This document shows, in pieces, positions 44,116 to 52,959 of a stretch of 64,000 nt of DNA. The stretch's first letter is position 1; every line of letters starts with the position of its first letter. The stretch is from Bacillota bacterium (lineage in GTDB: Bacteria; Bacillota; Clostridia; Clostridiales; Caloramatoraceae). A program made the translations under genes and the position numbers. The stretch spans positions 9,535 to 73,534 of the forward strand of contig JAEWEN010000066.1 in assembly GCA_023389275.1 (NCBI GenBank). The letters are read 5' to 3'. A model generated the notes under the pieces. It was not told the origin of the DNA. It was given only the letters and a program-made list of their open reading frames with translations, and searched no databases.

Positions 44116-44436
44116 ATGAAAAAGATAAAAAAACTACTAAATCTCCCAGATGGTTTGCTTGAAGAGTTTAATACGGCACATAAAAGCAAATCGGATAAAG
44201 AAAAAAATTATGTTATAAGAAAAACTGTAGTATATTATATTAATGAAAGAAAAAGAAAAGGTTTAAAAGAGCTTATGAAAAAGGGATACCAAGAAATGGG
44301 CAATATTAATTGTGAAATTTCAGAGTGTGGTATCAACATAGATTGTTTAGAACTTGCTAAATATGAAGTAGGATTAGCGGAGTGTGATTGTGATAATGGC
44401 ACAGGTGGTAAAAAGAGGAGATATATACTATGCTGA
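44116..44436 (+). CDS. MazE/EndoAI-type antitoxin
   Basis: A 106-residue protein. The N-terminal half is ribbon-helix-helix-like (KKIKKLLNLPDGLLEEFN, YVIRKTVVYYINERKRKG), suited to DNA binding, and the acidic C-terminal half (CEISECGINIDCLELAKYE) would wrap the toxin. It immediately precedes a MazF toxin and overlaps it by about 41 bp. The final ~13 residues, encoded within the overlap, are basic and Gly/Lys-rich, which looks like a late extension over the toxin start. Confidence 0.8.
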   Translation: MKKIKKLLNLPDGLLEEFNTAHKSKSDKEKNYVIRKTVVYYINERKRKGLKELMKKGYQEMGNINCEISECGINIDCLELAKYEVGLAECDCDNGTGGKKRRYILC

Positions 44437-44755
44437 TTTAAGCCCTGTTATAGGTTCTGAACAAGGAGGAATAAGGCCTGTTCTCATAGTTCAAAACGAT
44501 GTTGGCAATAAGTATAGCCCTACGATTATAGTAGCAGCAATAACTTCTCAAATTAATAAAGCAAAACTACCAACACACATAGAGATAAATTCTAAGGATT
44601 ACGATGGTTTAAACAAAGATTCAGTTATATTGTTAGAACAAATTAGAACGATAGATAAAAAAAGACTTAAGGAGAAAGTTGGAAGTTTATCTTCTAATTT
44701 AATTCCGAAAGTTGATGAGGCACTAACAATAAGTTTAGGATTAATAGATTTATAA
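44396..44755 (+). CDS. mazF: MazF/EndoA family endoribonuclease toxin
   Basis: A 119-residue toxin that cleaves mRNA at short motifs. The sequence is highly typical: VKRGDIYYADLSPVIGSEQGGIRPVLIVQNDVGNKYSPT, then TSQINKAKLPTHIEI and LLEQIRTIDKKRL. The catalytic Arg and Thr/Ser are in place. ATG 44396 is chosen from family length; GTG 44390 is closer to a GGAG and is an alternative. Translation is coupled to the overlapping antitoxin. Confidence 0.93.
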   Translation: MAQVVKRGDIYYADLSPVIGSEQGGIRPVLIVQNDVGNKYSPTIIVAAITSQINKAKLPTHIEINSKDYDGLNKDSVILLEQIRTIDKKRLKEKVGSLSSNLIPKVDEALTISLGLIDL

Positions 44756-44784
44756 GACTTAGCAATTTGCTAAGTCTTTTTATA
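44754..44784 (+). terminator. Terminator of mazEF
   Basis: AAGACTTAGCAA and TTGCTAAGTCTT pair, followed by TTTATA. Confidence 0.85.
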
Positions 44785-44924
44785 TTTTCATCATATAATA
44801 TTGAAAAATGACAAATTATATAGCACTTTTACTTAAAATTGGTTTAATAATTATTTAAAAGTTGTTATAATATAAAATAGTATATAAGAATAAAAAGATT
44901 TGTATATCATAAAGGAGGGCGAAA

Positions 44925-45758
44925 ATGGTGACAAGAGATTTTAATAAGTTAAAAGAAGTTGCAACTACTATTAGAAAAGATATAATAACAATGCTTACAG
45001 AATCTGCTTCAGGACATCCAGGAGGATCTTTATCAGCAGCTGATATTGTAACAGCATTATACTTTGGTGAAATGAATATTGATCCTAAAAACCCAAAAAT
45101 GGAGAATAGAGATAGATTCGTACTATCAAAAGGTCATGCTGCACCTGTTTTATATGCAGCATTAGCTGAAAAAGGATATTTCCCAAAAGAAGAGCTTATG
45201 ACACTTAGAAAAATAAACTCAAATCTACAAGGACATCCAAATATGAATGATACACTAGGTGTTGATATGTCTACTGGTTCTTTAGGTCAAGGTTTATCAG
45301 CAGCTAATGGAATGGCTCTTGCAGGAAAACTAGATGGTAAGACTTTTAGAGTTTATGCATATCTTGGAGATGGAGAACTTCAAGAAGGGCAAGTTTGGGA
45401 AGCTGCTATGACTTCAGCACACTACAAACTAGATAACTTAACTGCATTTGTTGACTATAACGGCCTTCAAATTGATGGAGATACAGAAAAGGTTATGAAT
45501 GTTAATCCTATAGCAAATAAATTTGAAGCATTTGGATGGAATGTTATATCAATAGATGGACATTCATTTGAAGAAATATTTAAAGCTATTGACGAGGCAA
45601 AAGCTGTTAAAGGAAAGCCAACAATGATAGTTGCAAAAACTGTTAAAGGAAAAGGCGTTTCATTTATGGAAAATCAAGCAGGATGGCATGGAAGTGCCCC
45701 AAGCAAAGAGCAATGTGAAGAAGCTCTTAAAGAACTTGGAGGTGTTATTAATGGCTAA
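44925..45758 (+). CDS. Transketolase, N-terminal subunit
   Basis: A 277-residue protein corresponding to the thiamine-diphosphate-binding half: SASGHPGGSLSAADI, LSKGHAAPVLYAAL and GDGELQEGQVWEAAM (the GDG...N-type ThDP/Mg motif). With the next gene it forms a two-subunit transketolase of the pentose phosphate pathway. RBS GGAGGG before ATG. The reading frames overlap by 8 bp. Confidence 0.93.
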   Translation: MVTRDFNKLKEVATTIRKDIITMLTESASGHPGGSLSAADIVTALYFGEMNIDPKNPKMENRDRFVLSKGHAAPVLYAALAEKGYFPKEELMTLRKINSNLQGHPNMNDTLGVDMSTGSLGQGLSAANGMALAGKLDGKTFRVYAYLGDGELQEGQVWEAAMTSAHYKLDNLTAFVDYNGLQIDGDTEKVMNVNPIANKFEAFGWNVISIDGHSFEEIFKAIDEAKAVKGKPTMIVAKTVKGKGVSFMENQAGWHGSAPSKEQCEEALKELGGVING

Positions 45759-46689
45759 TTTAGCAACAAGAGAAGCATACGGTAAAGCACTAGCTAAGCT
45801 AGGAAGTGAAAATAAAAATATAGTTGTTTTAGATGCTGACCTTTCAAAATCAACAAAAACAGCAGACTTTTTAAAGGAGCATCCAGAAAGATTTTTTAAT
45901 ATAGGAATTGCAGAAGGAGATTTAGTTGTAACAGCAGCTGGACTTTCAACATGCGGGAAAATACCTTTTGCAAGTACATTTGCTATGTTTGCAGCAGGTA
46001 GAGCTTTTGAGCAAATAAGAAACTCTATTTGCTATCCAAAGCTAAATGTAAAAATAGCAGCAACACATGCTGGACTTACAGTTGGAGAAGATGGTGCATC
46101 TCATCAAGCTATAGAAGATATTTCAATTATGAGAAGTATTCCTAACATGACAGTTATTTGCCCAGCAGATGATGTTGAAACAGAAGCAGCAGTTAGAGCA
46201 GCAGCTGAATATAATGGTCCTGTTTATATAAGACTTGGAAGATCAGCAGTACCTACTATTAATGACGAAAACGGATATAAATATGAAATCGGAAAAGCAG
46301 TTAAATTAAAAGAAGGAAAAGATGTTACTATTGTAGCTACTGGTATAATGGTAAGTAAAGCACTAGATGCTGCAAATCTTCTTAAAGAAGAAGGTATAGA
46401 TGCAGAGGTTATAAACATACATACTATAAAGCCAATAGACTCTCAAAGTTTAATAGAATCTGCTAAAAAAACAGGTGCTGTTATAACATGTGAAGAGCAC
46501 AATATTATAGGTGGTCTAGGAAGTGCTGTATGTGAAGTTTTATCTGAAAATGTAGCTGTTCCAGTTAAAAGAATTGGAGTAAATGATACATTTGGTGAGT
46601 CTGGTAAACCAGCTCAGCTTCTTGAAAAATACGGACTAACAGCAGAGAATATTGTAAACTCAGCAAAAGAAATTATAAAAAGAAAATAA
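45751..46689 (+). CDS. Transketolase, C-terminal subunit
   Basis: A 312-residue protein with the pyrimidine-binding and C-terminal transketolase domains: DADLSKSTKT, FFNIGIAEGDLVVTAAGL and THAGLTVGEDGASHQAIEDI, then a KEGKDVTIVATG domain. ATG 45751 has its own GGAGG and an N-terminus typical of separate subunits (LATREAYGKAL), so the split is a real gene organisation, common in clostridia and archaea, and not a frameshift. Confidence 0.93.
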   Translation: MANLATREAYGKALAKLGSENKNIVVLDADLSKSTKTADFLKEHPERFFNIGIAEGDLVVTAAGLSTCGKIPFASTFAMFAAGRAFEQIRNSICYPKLNVKIAATHAGLTVGEDGASHQAIEDISIMRSIPNMTVICPADDVETEAAVRAAAEYNGPVYIRLGRSAVPTINDENGYKYEIGKAVKLKEGKDVTIVATGIMVSKALDAANLLKEEGIDAEVINIHTIKPIDSQSLIESAKKTGAVITCEEHNIIGGLGSAVCEVLSENVAVPVKRIGVNDTFGESGKPAQLLEKYGLTAENIVNSAKEIIKRK

Positions 46690-46702
46690 TATAAGTGATT
46701 TA

Positions 46703-46748
46703 AAGCAAGTCGAATAATTTTAAGTATTATTCGACTTGTATTGCTTAA
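46703..46748 (+). terminator. Hairpin after the transketolase genes
   Basis: AAGTCGAATAAT and ATTATTCGACTT pair, and the stem extends through AAGCA and TGCTT. The T run is poor (TGTATTGCTTAAT), so it may act as a weak terminator or as an RNA stabiliser. Confidence 0.6.
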
Positions 46749-46904
46749 TAATGCAAAAATATATTATATAGTACAAACTTTTTAAAAATTATAAATTATA
46801 TTGGTAATTTTTAAGTATTGTTAAGTAATACTGTATTAATGAATAATAATATGTTATCATATTTTTGTGTGTAAAATAGGTAATTAAAAAGGAGGGATTA
46901 TTAG

Positions 46905-47591
46905 TTGATTAAGTTAAAAAATGTTTCAAAGGTTTATAATAATAATCATATAGCCCTTTCAAATATAAACATAGATATAGAAAAAGGTGAGTTTGTATTT
47001 TTAGTTGGGCCAAGTGGAGCTGGAAAATCAACTTTTATTAAACTTTTATTAAAAGAAGTAGATATAACTAGTGGACAAATTGTTGTTAATGGACAAGAAG
47101 TAAATACACTTAAAAGAAAAGAAGTTCCACATTATAGAAGAAGCTTAGGAGTAGTTTTTCAAGACTTTAGACTTTTAACAGAAAAAACTGTTTATGAAAA
47201 TGTTGCTTTTGCAATGAAAATAATAGAAGCAAACCCTAAAGATATTAAAAAAAGAGTTTTACAAGTATTATCATTAGTAGGACTTTCAAGTAAAGCAAAT
47301 CAATATCCTAATCAACTGTCAGGTGGAGAGCAACAAAGAATAGCACTTGCTAGAGCACTTGCTAATAATCCAAAGATTTTAATATGTGACGAGCCAACAG
47401 GTAACCTAGATCCAGAAACATCTTGGGAAATAATGGAACTTTTAAAGGAAATTAATAAAAGTGGTACTACTATTGTTATGGCAACTCATGCTAAGGAAAT
47501 AGTAAATAGAATGAAAAAAAGAGTTATTGCTATTGAAAAAGGAGTAGTAGTTAGAGACCAGCAAAGGGGTGTATACGGCTATGAAGATTAG
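46905..47591 (+). CDS. ftsE: Cell division ATP-binding protein FtsE
   Basis: A 228-residue ABC ATPase. Walker A GPSGAGKSTFIK, Q-loop VFQDFRLL (typical FtsE), signature LSGGEQQRIALARAL and Walker B ILICDEPTGNLDP are intact. With FtsX it controls peptidoglycan hydrolases at the cell surface. The start is TTG 46905 after GGAGGG; no ATG fits better. It overlaps ftsX by 11 bp. Confidence 0.94.
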   Translation: MIKLKNVSKVYNNNHIALSNINIDIEKGEFVFLVGPSGAGKSTFIKLLLKEVDITSGQIVVNGQEVNTLKRKEVPHYRRSLGVVFQDFRLLTEKTVYENVAFAMKIIEANPKDIKKRVLQVLSLVGLSSKANQYPNQLSGGEQQRIALARALANNPKILICDEPTGNLDPETSWEIMELLKEINKSGTTIVMATHAKEIVNRMKKRVIAIEKGVVVRDQQRGVYGYED

Positions 47592-48468
47592 AACCATGAA
47601 ACAATTCTTTTTTGATAGCTTAAAGGGAATTGCAAGAAATAGAGTTATGAGTATTGCATCAATTGGAACAGTAACTGCAACAATTTTTATTTTTGGTGCA
47701 ATTATGATGATGGCTCTAAATATTAATAATATGATAGAGTCAGTTGGAGATCAAATAGAGATTAAGGTTTTTTTAGATAAAAAGTTAAAAGATGAAGATA
47801 AAAAAGCAATAGAGCCAATTATAAAGAAAATACCAAATGTTACAGAAATAAAGTATGAAACAAAAGAACAGGCTCTTGAAAAAATGAAAGACCAATTAGG
47901 AGAAAAAGCAGATCTTGCTAGTGGATTAGAAAAAAATAATCCTCTTCCAGAATCTTATATAGTTAGAGTTACTAGTCCAGAAAATGTAGGACAAGTTTCT
48001 CAATCTTTAGCAAAAATAAAAGGTGTTTCAGAAGTTAAAGATGGAAAAAGTCAAGTAGATAAAATACTACATATAAATAAGGTAGTTAAAACGTCAAGTA
48101 TGGTTTTAATGGCGATATTTGCTGTTGTAGCATTATTTTTAATAGCAAATACAATAAAATTAACTGTTTATGCAAGAAAGAAAGAAATAGGAATAATGAA
48201 GTATATTGGAGCTACAGACTGGTTTATTAGATGGCCTTTTATAATAGAAGGTATTATTCTAGGCCTTGTAGGAGTTATAATAGCTTTAATATTACTTGCA
48301 ATTTCATATAAATATATGGCAGGAGTAATAAATGATTTACTTATGATGTTTAATCCAGTTCCTTTTGGAGAAATGATATGGGGATTAAGCTGGAAGTTTA
48401 TTTTATTAGGAATTGCTATAGGAGGAGCAGGAAGTGCTATCTCTTTAAGAAAGTTCCTTCAAGTATAG
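47581..48468 (+). CDS. ftsX: Cell division protein FtsX
   Basis: A 295-residue membrane protein of the FtsX/MacB type: TM1 about 20-45, an extracellular domain of about 115 residues (EIKVFLDKKLKDEDKKAIEPII) and three C-terminal helices. It partners FtsE and regulates hydrolases such as CwlO or PcsB. ATG 47581 gives the usual N-terminus; a GTG at 47569 is in frame but too close to the ribosome site. The ctpA protease gene follows, as in many Firmicutes. Confidence 0.92.
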   Translation: MKIRTMKQFFFDSLKGIARNRVMSIASIGTVTATIFIFGAIMMMALNINNMIESVGDQIEIKVFLDKKLKDEDKKAIEPIIKKIPNVTEIKYETKEQALEKMKDQLGEKADLASGLEKNNPLPESYIVRVTSPENVGQVSQSLAKIKGVSEVKDGKSQVDKILHINKVVKTSSMVLMAIFAVVALFLIANTIKLTVYARKKEIGIMKYIGATDWFIRWPFIIEGIILGLVGVIIALILLAISYKYMAGVINDLLMMFNPVPFGEMIWGLSWKFILLGIAIGGAGSAISLRKFLQV

Positions 48469-48476
48469 TAAAGTCA

Positions 48477-48512
48477 AAAGGTACTTATACACTATGTATA
48501 AGTACCTTTATT
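48477..48512 (+). terminator. Terminator after ftsEX
   Basis: AAAGGTACTTATACA and TGTATAAGTACCTTT pair, followed by ATTTAT. Confidence 0.8.
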
Positions 48513-48607
48513 TATGTTAAAATTATAAAGTAATAAATGATTTAGTGGTATGTTATATGATTTAATATAATAAAATAACATATAAAACTATATATTGAGG
48601 TGTTTAA

Positions 48608-49813
48608 ATGAGCAATAAAAATAATAAAAAAACCTCCATTAGAAAGATTGTTTTGTGGGTAGTTATTACAAACATAATTACAGTAATATTATTAACCACA
48701 GTTCCGATTCCTTTCATTGGAAGAAAATTAGTATCTCAAAGTGATTATGAATTTTTATTTGATTACAGAAAACTTGTAAGAGTACATAATGTTTTAGAGA
48801 AAAAGTATGTAGATAGTATAACTCCACAGCAAGAAGAAAAAATGATTGATGGAGCTATAAAGGGAATGACAGCAGGAATTGGAGATCCATATACAGGATA
48901 CATGAATAAAGAAGAGTATAAGGCCTTTGTTGAGCAAACAATACACTCATCATATGCAGGTGTTGGCCTTTATTTAACAGAAAAAGATAATAAAATAGTT
49001 GTAACTGAGCCTATAGAAGGAGGACCTGCAATAAAAGCTGGTATTAAGCCAGGAGATGCTATAGTAAAAGTAAATGGAACGTCAGTTAATGCAAAAGAAA
49101 GTGATAAAGCTGTTGCTATGATGAAAGGTGAAGAAGGAACAGAAGTTACACTTACAATAGAAAGAAGTGGAGAAGAAAATAAAGATATAAAACTTAAAAG
49201 AGCTGTTATAGATATAAAAACTGTTAAAAGTGAAGTAGTAGACAACATAGGGTATATTAGAATATCTAGTTTTGACGATACTACAGGAGAGCAGTTTAAA
49301 CAACATGCTGAAGCTTTAAATAGTAAAGGTGTAAAAGGAATTGTAATTGATCTAAGAGGAAACCCAGGTGGTATTTTAGATGAAGCTGTAAAGGTTTTAG
49401 ATGTTCTTTTAGATGAAGAAGTTGTAGTTACTACAGTAGACAATGGTGGAAAGAAAACAGAATATAAAACACAAAATGGTAAAATTGATCTTCCGCTAAC
49501 TGTACTTGTTGATGGAAATAGTGCAAGTGCAAGTGAAATAGTTTCAGGAACTTTAAAAGACTTAAATAGAGCTACACTAATAGGAAGCAAAACCTATGGA
49601 AAACAATTAGTTCAAGCAACTATAGATCTTCAAGACAAAACAGGACTTAAATTTACAATATCAAGATATTACACTCCTTCGAAAATAGAGTTTCAAGGAA
49701 AAGGAATAGAGCCTAACATAAAACTTAATATGCCTGAGGTAACTAAAATAGAAAAAAATATATCTCAGGATTCAGTATTTAAAGAAGCTGTAAAAGTTTT
49801 AGAATCTAAATAA
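48608..49813 (+). CDS. ctpA: Carboxyl-terminal processing protease (S41)
   Basis: A 401-residue membrane-anchored serine protease: one TM helix about residues 14-35, then an S41 N-terminal region, a PDZ domain (YAGVGLYLTEKDNKIVVTEP, GDAIVKVNGT), and the catalytic core with RISSFDD, DLRGNPGG, DGNSASASEIVSG (nucleophile Ser) and TYGKQLVQ (catalytic Lys). It cleaves extracytoplasmic proteins from their C-termini. Close to ftsEX, so a wall or division function is plausible. Confidence 0.94.
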   Translation: MSNKNNKKTSIRKIVLWVVITNIITVILLTTVPIPFIGRKLVSQSDYEFLFDYRKLVRVHNVLEKKYVDSITPQQEEKMIDGAIKGMTAGIGDPYTGYMNKEEYKAFVEQTIHSSYAGVGLYLTEKDNKIVVTEPIEGGPAIKAGIKPGDAIVKVNGTSVNAKESDKAVAMMKGEEGTEVTLTIERSGEENKDIKLKRAVIDIKTVKSEVVDNIGYIRISSFDDTTGEQFKQHAEALNSKGVKGIVIDLRGNPGGILDEAVKVLDVLLDEEVVVTTVDNGGKKTEYKTQNGKIDLPLTVLVDGNSASASEIVSGTLKDLNRATLIGSKTYGKQLVQATIDLQDKTGLKFTISRYYTPSKIEFQGKGIEPNIKLNMPEVTKIEKNISQDSVFKEAVKVLESK

Positions 49814-49816
49814 AAT

Positions 49817-49853
49817 AAAACCGATATCAAAATGATATCGGTTTTTTATTTTA
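49817..49853. terminator. Bidirectional terminator between ctpA and the antiporter gene
   Basis: AAAACCGATATCA and TGATATCGGTTTT pair, with A and T runs on both sides. Confidence 0.85.
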
Positions 49854-51044
49854 GGCTACTTTTTTATTTTTATCTGAGTAAACTACTTTAAGAAGTAGTG
49901 GAGTTACTATTGTAGTAATTATAATAACAACAAGTAGTGTTGGATACATACTTTCAGATATAATACCTTTGCTAAGTCCAAGTGATGCAGTAATTATTGC
50001 AACTTCACCACGTGAAATCATACCTACACCTATTTGCATAGATTCTTTGTTTGAAATTTTACAAAGCTTAGCAGAACCAGCACATCCAATTAATTTACCA
50101 GCAACTGCAGCTATAGATATTACTATTATAGGAAGAATTACTTCTCCACCTAATGTTTTTAAGTCTATTGTAAGTCCTATACTACTAAAGAAAATAGGTG
50201 ATACTAAATAAGTAGAAACACCTGTAATATTTTTTTCAACAGTATGTTTGTATTTAGTAAGTGCAATTACAAGACCTGAAACATAAGCTCCAGTGATTGC
50301 AGCTATTCCTAATGCTTCTTCAACAAAAATTGAGAATATAATTGTAAGTCCTGCAGTTATAACAATTAAAGATTCTGTTTTCTTTTTAGGGTCACCTTTT
50401 TCCATTACTTTCTCAACTATTTTTGGTAAGAATTTAATAGCAAGACCTGAAATAATTAGGAAGAAAATAATTTTAGCAACAATCATTAGTATTCCAGCAG
50501 CACCAGCAGTGTCAGCTGCACCAGGTGCAACAAGCATTATAGCAACTGAAAGAATAATAATACCTAAAATATCATCTATTATAGCAGCACCTATAATATT
50601 AACACTTGATTTAGTATTTAACTTACCAAGTTCACTAAGAGTTTGAACAGTTATAGCAACACTTGTAGCTGTTAAAATTACCCCTACAAATATACTTTCT
50701 GTCATATTTCCAGTAAACATATAAGTGGCTACTGCTCCAAATAAAAATGGAACTACTATACCACCTACTGCAATTATAAAAGATGAAACACCAGCTGTTT
50801 TGAATTTTTCAATGTCTGTTTCAACACCAGCCATAAACATAAGAAAAATAACACCAATTTGAGCCATAACTTGAATAGGTTCACTTTCATGTACTAAACC
50901 TAAAAGAGATGGACCAATTACAATACCAGAAAGTAAAAAACCTAGTACCTTAGGCATTTTAAGCTTTTGACTTATGATACCAAGTATTTCACCTACTACA
51001 AGTATAATACCTACTTGTAAAATAAATTCAATAATACCGTGCAT
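49851..51044 (-). CDS. CPA2 family monovalent cation:proton antiporter (GerN/NapA/KefB-like)
   Basis: A 397-residue membrane protein with about 12 helices and no C-terminal RCK/TrkA domain. The ion-binding motif is AAIIDDILGI with Asp157-Asp158, the DD form of electrogenic Na+/H+ exchangers such as NapA. Clostridial and Bacillus relatives (GerN, GerO/GerT) act in spore germination or Na+/K+ homeostasis; which applies cannot be told. It is preceded by a leader of about 160 nt containing a terminator, so expression is probably controlled by attenuation. RBS AAGGAGG before ATG. Confidence 0.9.
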   Translation of the reverse strand: MHGIIEFILQVGIILVVGEILGIISQKLKMPKVLGFLLSGIVIGPSLLGLVHESEPIQVMAQIGVIFLMFMAGVETDIEKFKTAGVSSFIIAVGGIVVPFLFGAVATYMFTGNMTESIFVGVILTATSVAITVQTLSELGKLNTKSSVNIIGAAIIDDILGIIILSVAIMLVAPGAADTAGAAGILMIVAKIIFFLIISGLAIKFLPKIVEKVMEKGDPKKKTESLIVITAGLTIIFSIFVEEALGIAAITGAYVSGLVIALTKYKHTVEKNITGVSTYLVSPIFFSSIGLTIDLKTLGGEVILPIIVISIAAVAGKLIGCAGSAKLCKISNKESMQIGVGMISRGEVAIITASLGLSKGIISESMYPTLLVVIIITTIVTPLLLKVVYSDKNKKVA

Positions 51045-51203
51045 AATAAAACCTCCTTAAATAATTAAAACAAAAAAGGGAGAAAAGAGTTCACCAAAGG
51101 TGAACTTTCCCCCCTAAAAGTTCTTTGTTCTTGAAAATCTAAAATTAGATCCAACCGGAAATTAAAAAATATAACAACAAGGTTTTAAGCTTGTTTGTTT
51201 TTC
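51045..51203 (-). ncRNA. Structured leader (candidate riboswitch/attenuator) of the antiporter gene
   Basis: From the predicted start at about 51203 to the ATG there are about 160 nt. GAACTTT (51117-51123, minus sense) can pair with AAAGTTC (51102-51108), enclosing TAGGGGGG; that hairpin excludes the terminator whose 5' arm GTTCACC uses the same bases. Upstream helices include AACAAG with CTTGTT and ATCTA with TAGAT. It has no T-box or S-box motif and does not read as ydaO, M-box or fluoride aptamers to my eye. Confidence 0.55.
51071..51116 (-). terminator. Regulated terminator in the antiporter leader
   Basis: On the minus strand GTTCACC and GGTGAAC pair around TTT; the stem continues through GGGGGGAAA and TCTTTTCTCCC with bulges, then six T. 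It lies only about 27 bp before the ATG, a typical place for a leader attenuator. Confidence 0.7.
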
Positions 51204-51209
51204 GATTAC

Positions 51210-51238
51210 ATTTTATCAGAATATAAATCATAACTCAA
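51210..51238 (-). promoter_or_regulatory. Promoter of the antiporter leader
   Basis: On the minus strand TTGAGT (51238-51233), 17-bp spacer, TAAAAT (51215-51210). Confidence 0.5.
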
Positions 51239-51486
51239 GATATTTTTGAAAATAATGAATATTATGAAAAATAATCTATTTTTATCAAAAATACTAAAAA
51301 AGTCTGATAATAATTACTATTATTATAACAAAATTTATAATTATATACAATAGATTTACTAAAATATATCGATTCTATATATTATGTGAAAAAAATAAAG
51401 AAATTATAACTTAAAAGAGGAGATTTACATTATTTATATAATTTATATATTATAAAGTATTTTAGAAATTAATGGTAGGTGAGATC
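51239..51486. other. AT-rich divergent intergenic region
   Basis: About 250 bp between the antiporter promoter and the TPR gene. I see no ORF or structured element; the DNA is almost entirely A and T, with scattered TATAAT-like sequences. Confidence 0.4.
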
Positions 51487-52959
51487 ATGTTAAAGCCAAA
51501 AGAGGAAGCACAAAGTATAAAAAGAGTAGAGACAATTAATATTGGAGACATAAAAAAGATTACAACCTGTGATGATATTATTCAAGTTTGTATAGATATA
51601 ATTGAAAACATAAATATAAATGTGGCAGATTTTATAGTTAAAAATAAGATTTACGGTTATAGTCAAAAAATAGATTTAAATAAGTCACTTGAAAATATTA
51701 TTTACTTAAAACAAAATATTATAAAAAAGCGTGTAGTAACAAATGATTTAGAAAGCGTAGGAGATATAATATTAGATTTTAATAAAGAAAATGAACTAGC
51801 AAATGTTATTGCACTACTTGGAACTTACTATATGTATAAAGGTAATTTTTCATATGCTCTTTCTTTAATAAGTTATGCAAGATCTATTAGTAGTGTGGAA
51901 ATTAACATAGTAACTGATATAGAATATTTAAATGAATTTATTTTTAAATATAATTTATCAATAGATATAACAAAACTTGGTAACTATAAAGAAGCTTGTA
52001 GTAATTTACAAAGTTACTACGATAAAAATATAAGAATAGATAGAGGAGATCAGCTTTTAATTATTATATATGAGTACTTAAATAAAACTAATAAAAGCGA
52101 AAAAATATTAGATTCTATTTATAATATATGTAATAATGCATTGTTTCACTATGAACTTAGAAATAGAGGGATTTTTTCAAGAAATAAAACCCATTTTATA
52201 ATAGGAATGTCTATTCTTACAGCAGTTATAATAGGGATTGTTTTTGTGCCTAAAATATCTTTTAATTTTGGTAAAGTTGAACAAGCAAGTGTAGAGAAAG
52301 TGGATAAAACTTTAAGTGACAATTCTTTAAAACAAACTGGATCTAAAGAAGTAGAAACCTCTAAAAAAGAAGAGCCTGTAAAGCAGGAGACTATAAAAGA
52401 AGAACCTAAAAAAGAAATTGAGCCTGAAAAAAGTGAAGTAAAGGCTTTAGATATATCTTCTTTAGAAAATATGATAAATAATTTAAGTGTAGATAATACA
52501 AAAACTATAGAAGAGCAATTTAAAATGGTAAATTTAAATGATAAAGATATTAAAAAATATGAGGATTTAAAGAAAAAATATTCTTCTAAAAAACAAAAGC
52601 TATATTATGATTTAGGTAGAGAAAAATATAAAAATGGAAATGTAGATGAATCAATAGAGTACTTAACCTTAGCATATAATGAAAAAACAGAAGAGTATGT
52701 AGAACCACATGTTATTTACCATTTAGCAAGTGCAGTTAGTAAAAAAGAACCAGAAAAATCTATTAAGTATTTTAAAGAATATCTAAAAAAGTATAAAGAT
52801 AAAGATGGTTCTTATACAGAAGAGGCAATATATAATATTGCAAATATTTATTGGAATTTAAATAATAAAAAAGAAGCTAAAAAATATGCTAGTAAATTAA
52901 AATATGATTATTCAAAGTCAATTTATAATAATAAAAAAATAAGTGAAATATTGTCGTAA
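51487..52959 (+). CDS. Membrane protein with C-terminal TPR repeats
   Basis: A 490-residue protein I cannot assign. Residues 1-235 are probably cytoplasmic and helical with TPR-like text (LGTYYMYKGNFSYALSLISYA). A TM helix (about 240-258, FIIGMSILTAVIIGIVFV) is followed by a Lys/Glu-rich linker (about 275-325) and C-terminal TPR repeats (KLYYDLGREKYKNGNVDESIEYL, PEKSIKYFKEYLKKY). With the N-terminus inside, the C-terminal repeats would be extracytoplasmic. ATG 51487 follows AGGTGAG; an in-frame ATG at 51472 has no ribosome site. Confidence 0.75.
   Translation: MLKPKEEAQSIKRVETINIGDIKKITTCDDIIQVCIDIIENININVADFIVKNKIYGYSQKIDLNKSLENIIYLKQNIIKKRVVTNDLESVGDIILDFNKENELANVIALLGTYYMYKGNFSYALSLISYARSISSVEINIVTDIEYLNEFIFKYNLSIDITKLGNYKEACSNLQSYYDKNIRIDRGDQLLIIIYEYLNKTNKSEKILDSIYNICNNALFHYELRNRGIFSRNKTHFIIGMSILTAVIIGIVFVPKISFNFGKVEQASVEKVDKTLSDNSLKQTGSKEVETSKKEEPVKQETIKEEPKKEIEPEKSEVKALDISSLENMINNLSVDNTKTIEEQFKMVNLNDKDIKKYEDLKKKYSSKKQKLYYDLGREKYKNGNVDESIEYLTLAYNEKTEEYVEPHVIYHLASAVSKKEPEKSIKYFKEYLKKYKDKDGSYTEEAIYNIANIYWNLNNKKEAKKYASKLKYDYSKSIYNNKKISEILS

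Noticed and set aside
44925..46689. Transketolase as a frameshifted single gene
   Set aside because: The second part has its own ATG, ribosome site and the typical N-terminus of separate C-terminal subunits; split transketolases are common in clostridia.
46703..46748. Possible attenuator or operator between transketolase and ftsE
   Set aside because: The hairpin directly follows the transketolase stop and is 150 bp from ftsE; simplest reading is a weak terminator.
48970..49590. Minus-strand open frame of 206 codons within ctpA
   Set aside because: It is antisense to conserved PDZ and catalytic motifs of ctpA, has low-complexity Ser/Phe/Leu text and no ribosome site.
51045..51203. Known ydaO (c-di-AMP), M-box, S-box, T-box or fluoride riboswitch
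   Set aside because: None of the conserved core sequences I know for these classes is present; left as an unassigned leader.
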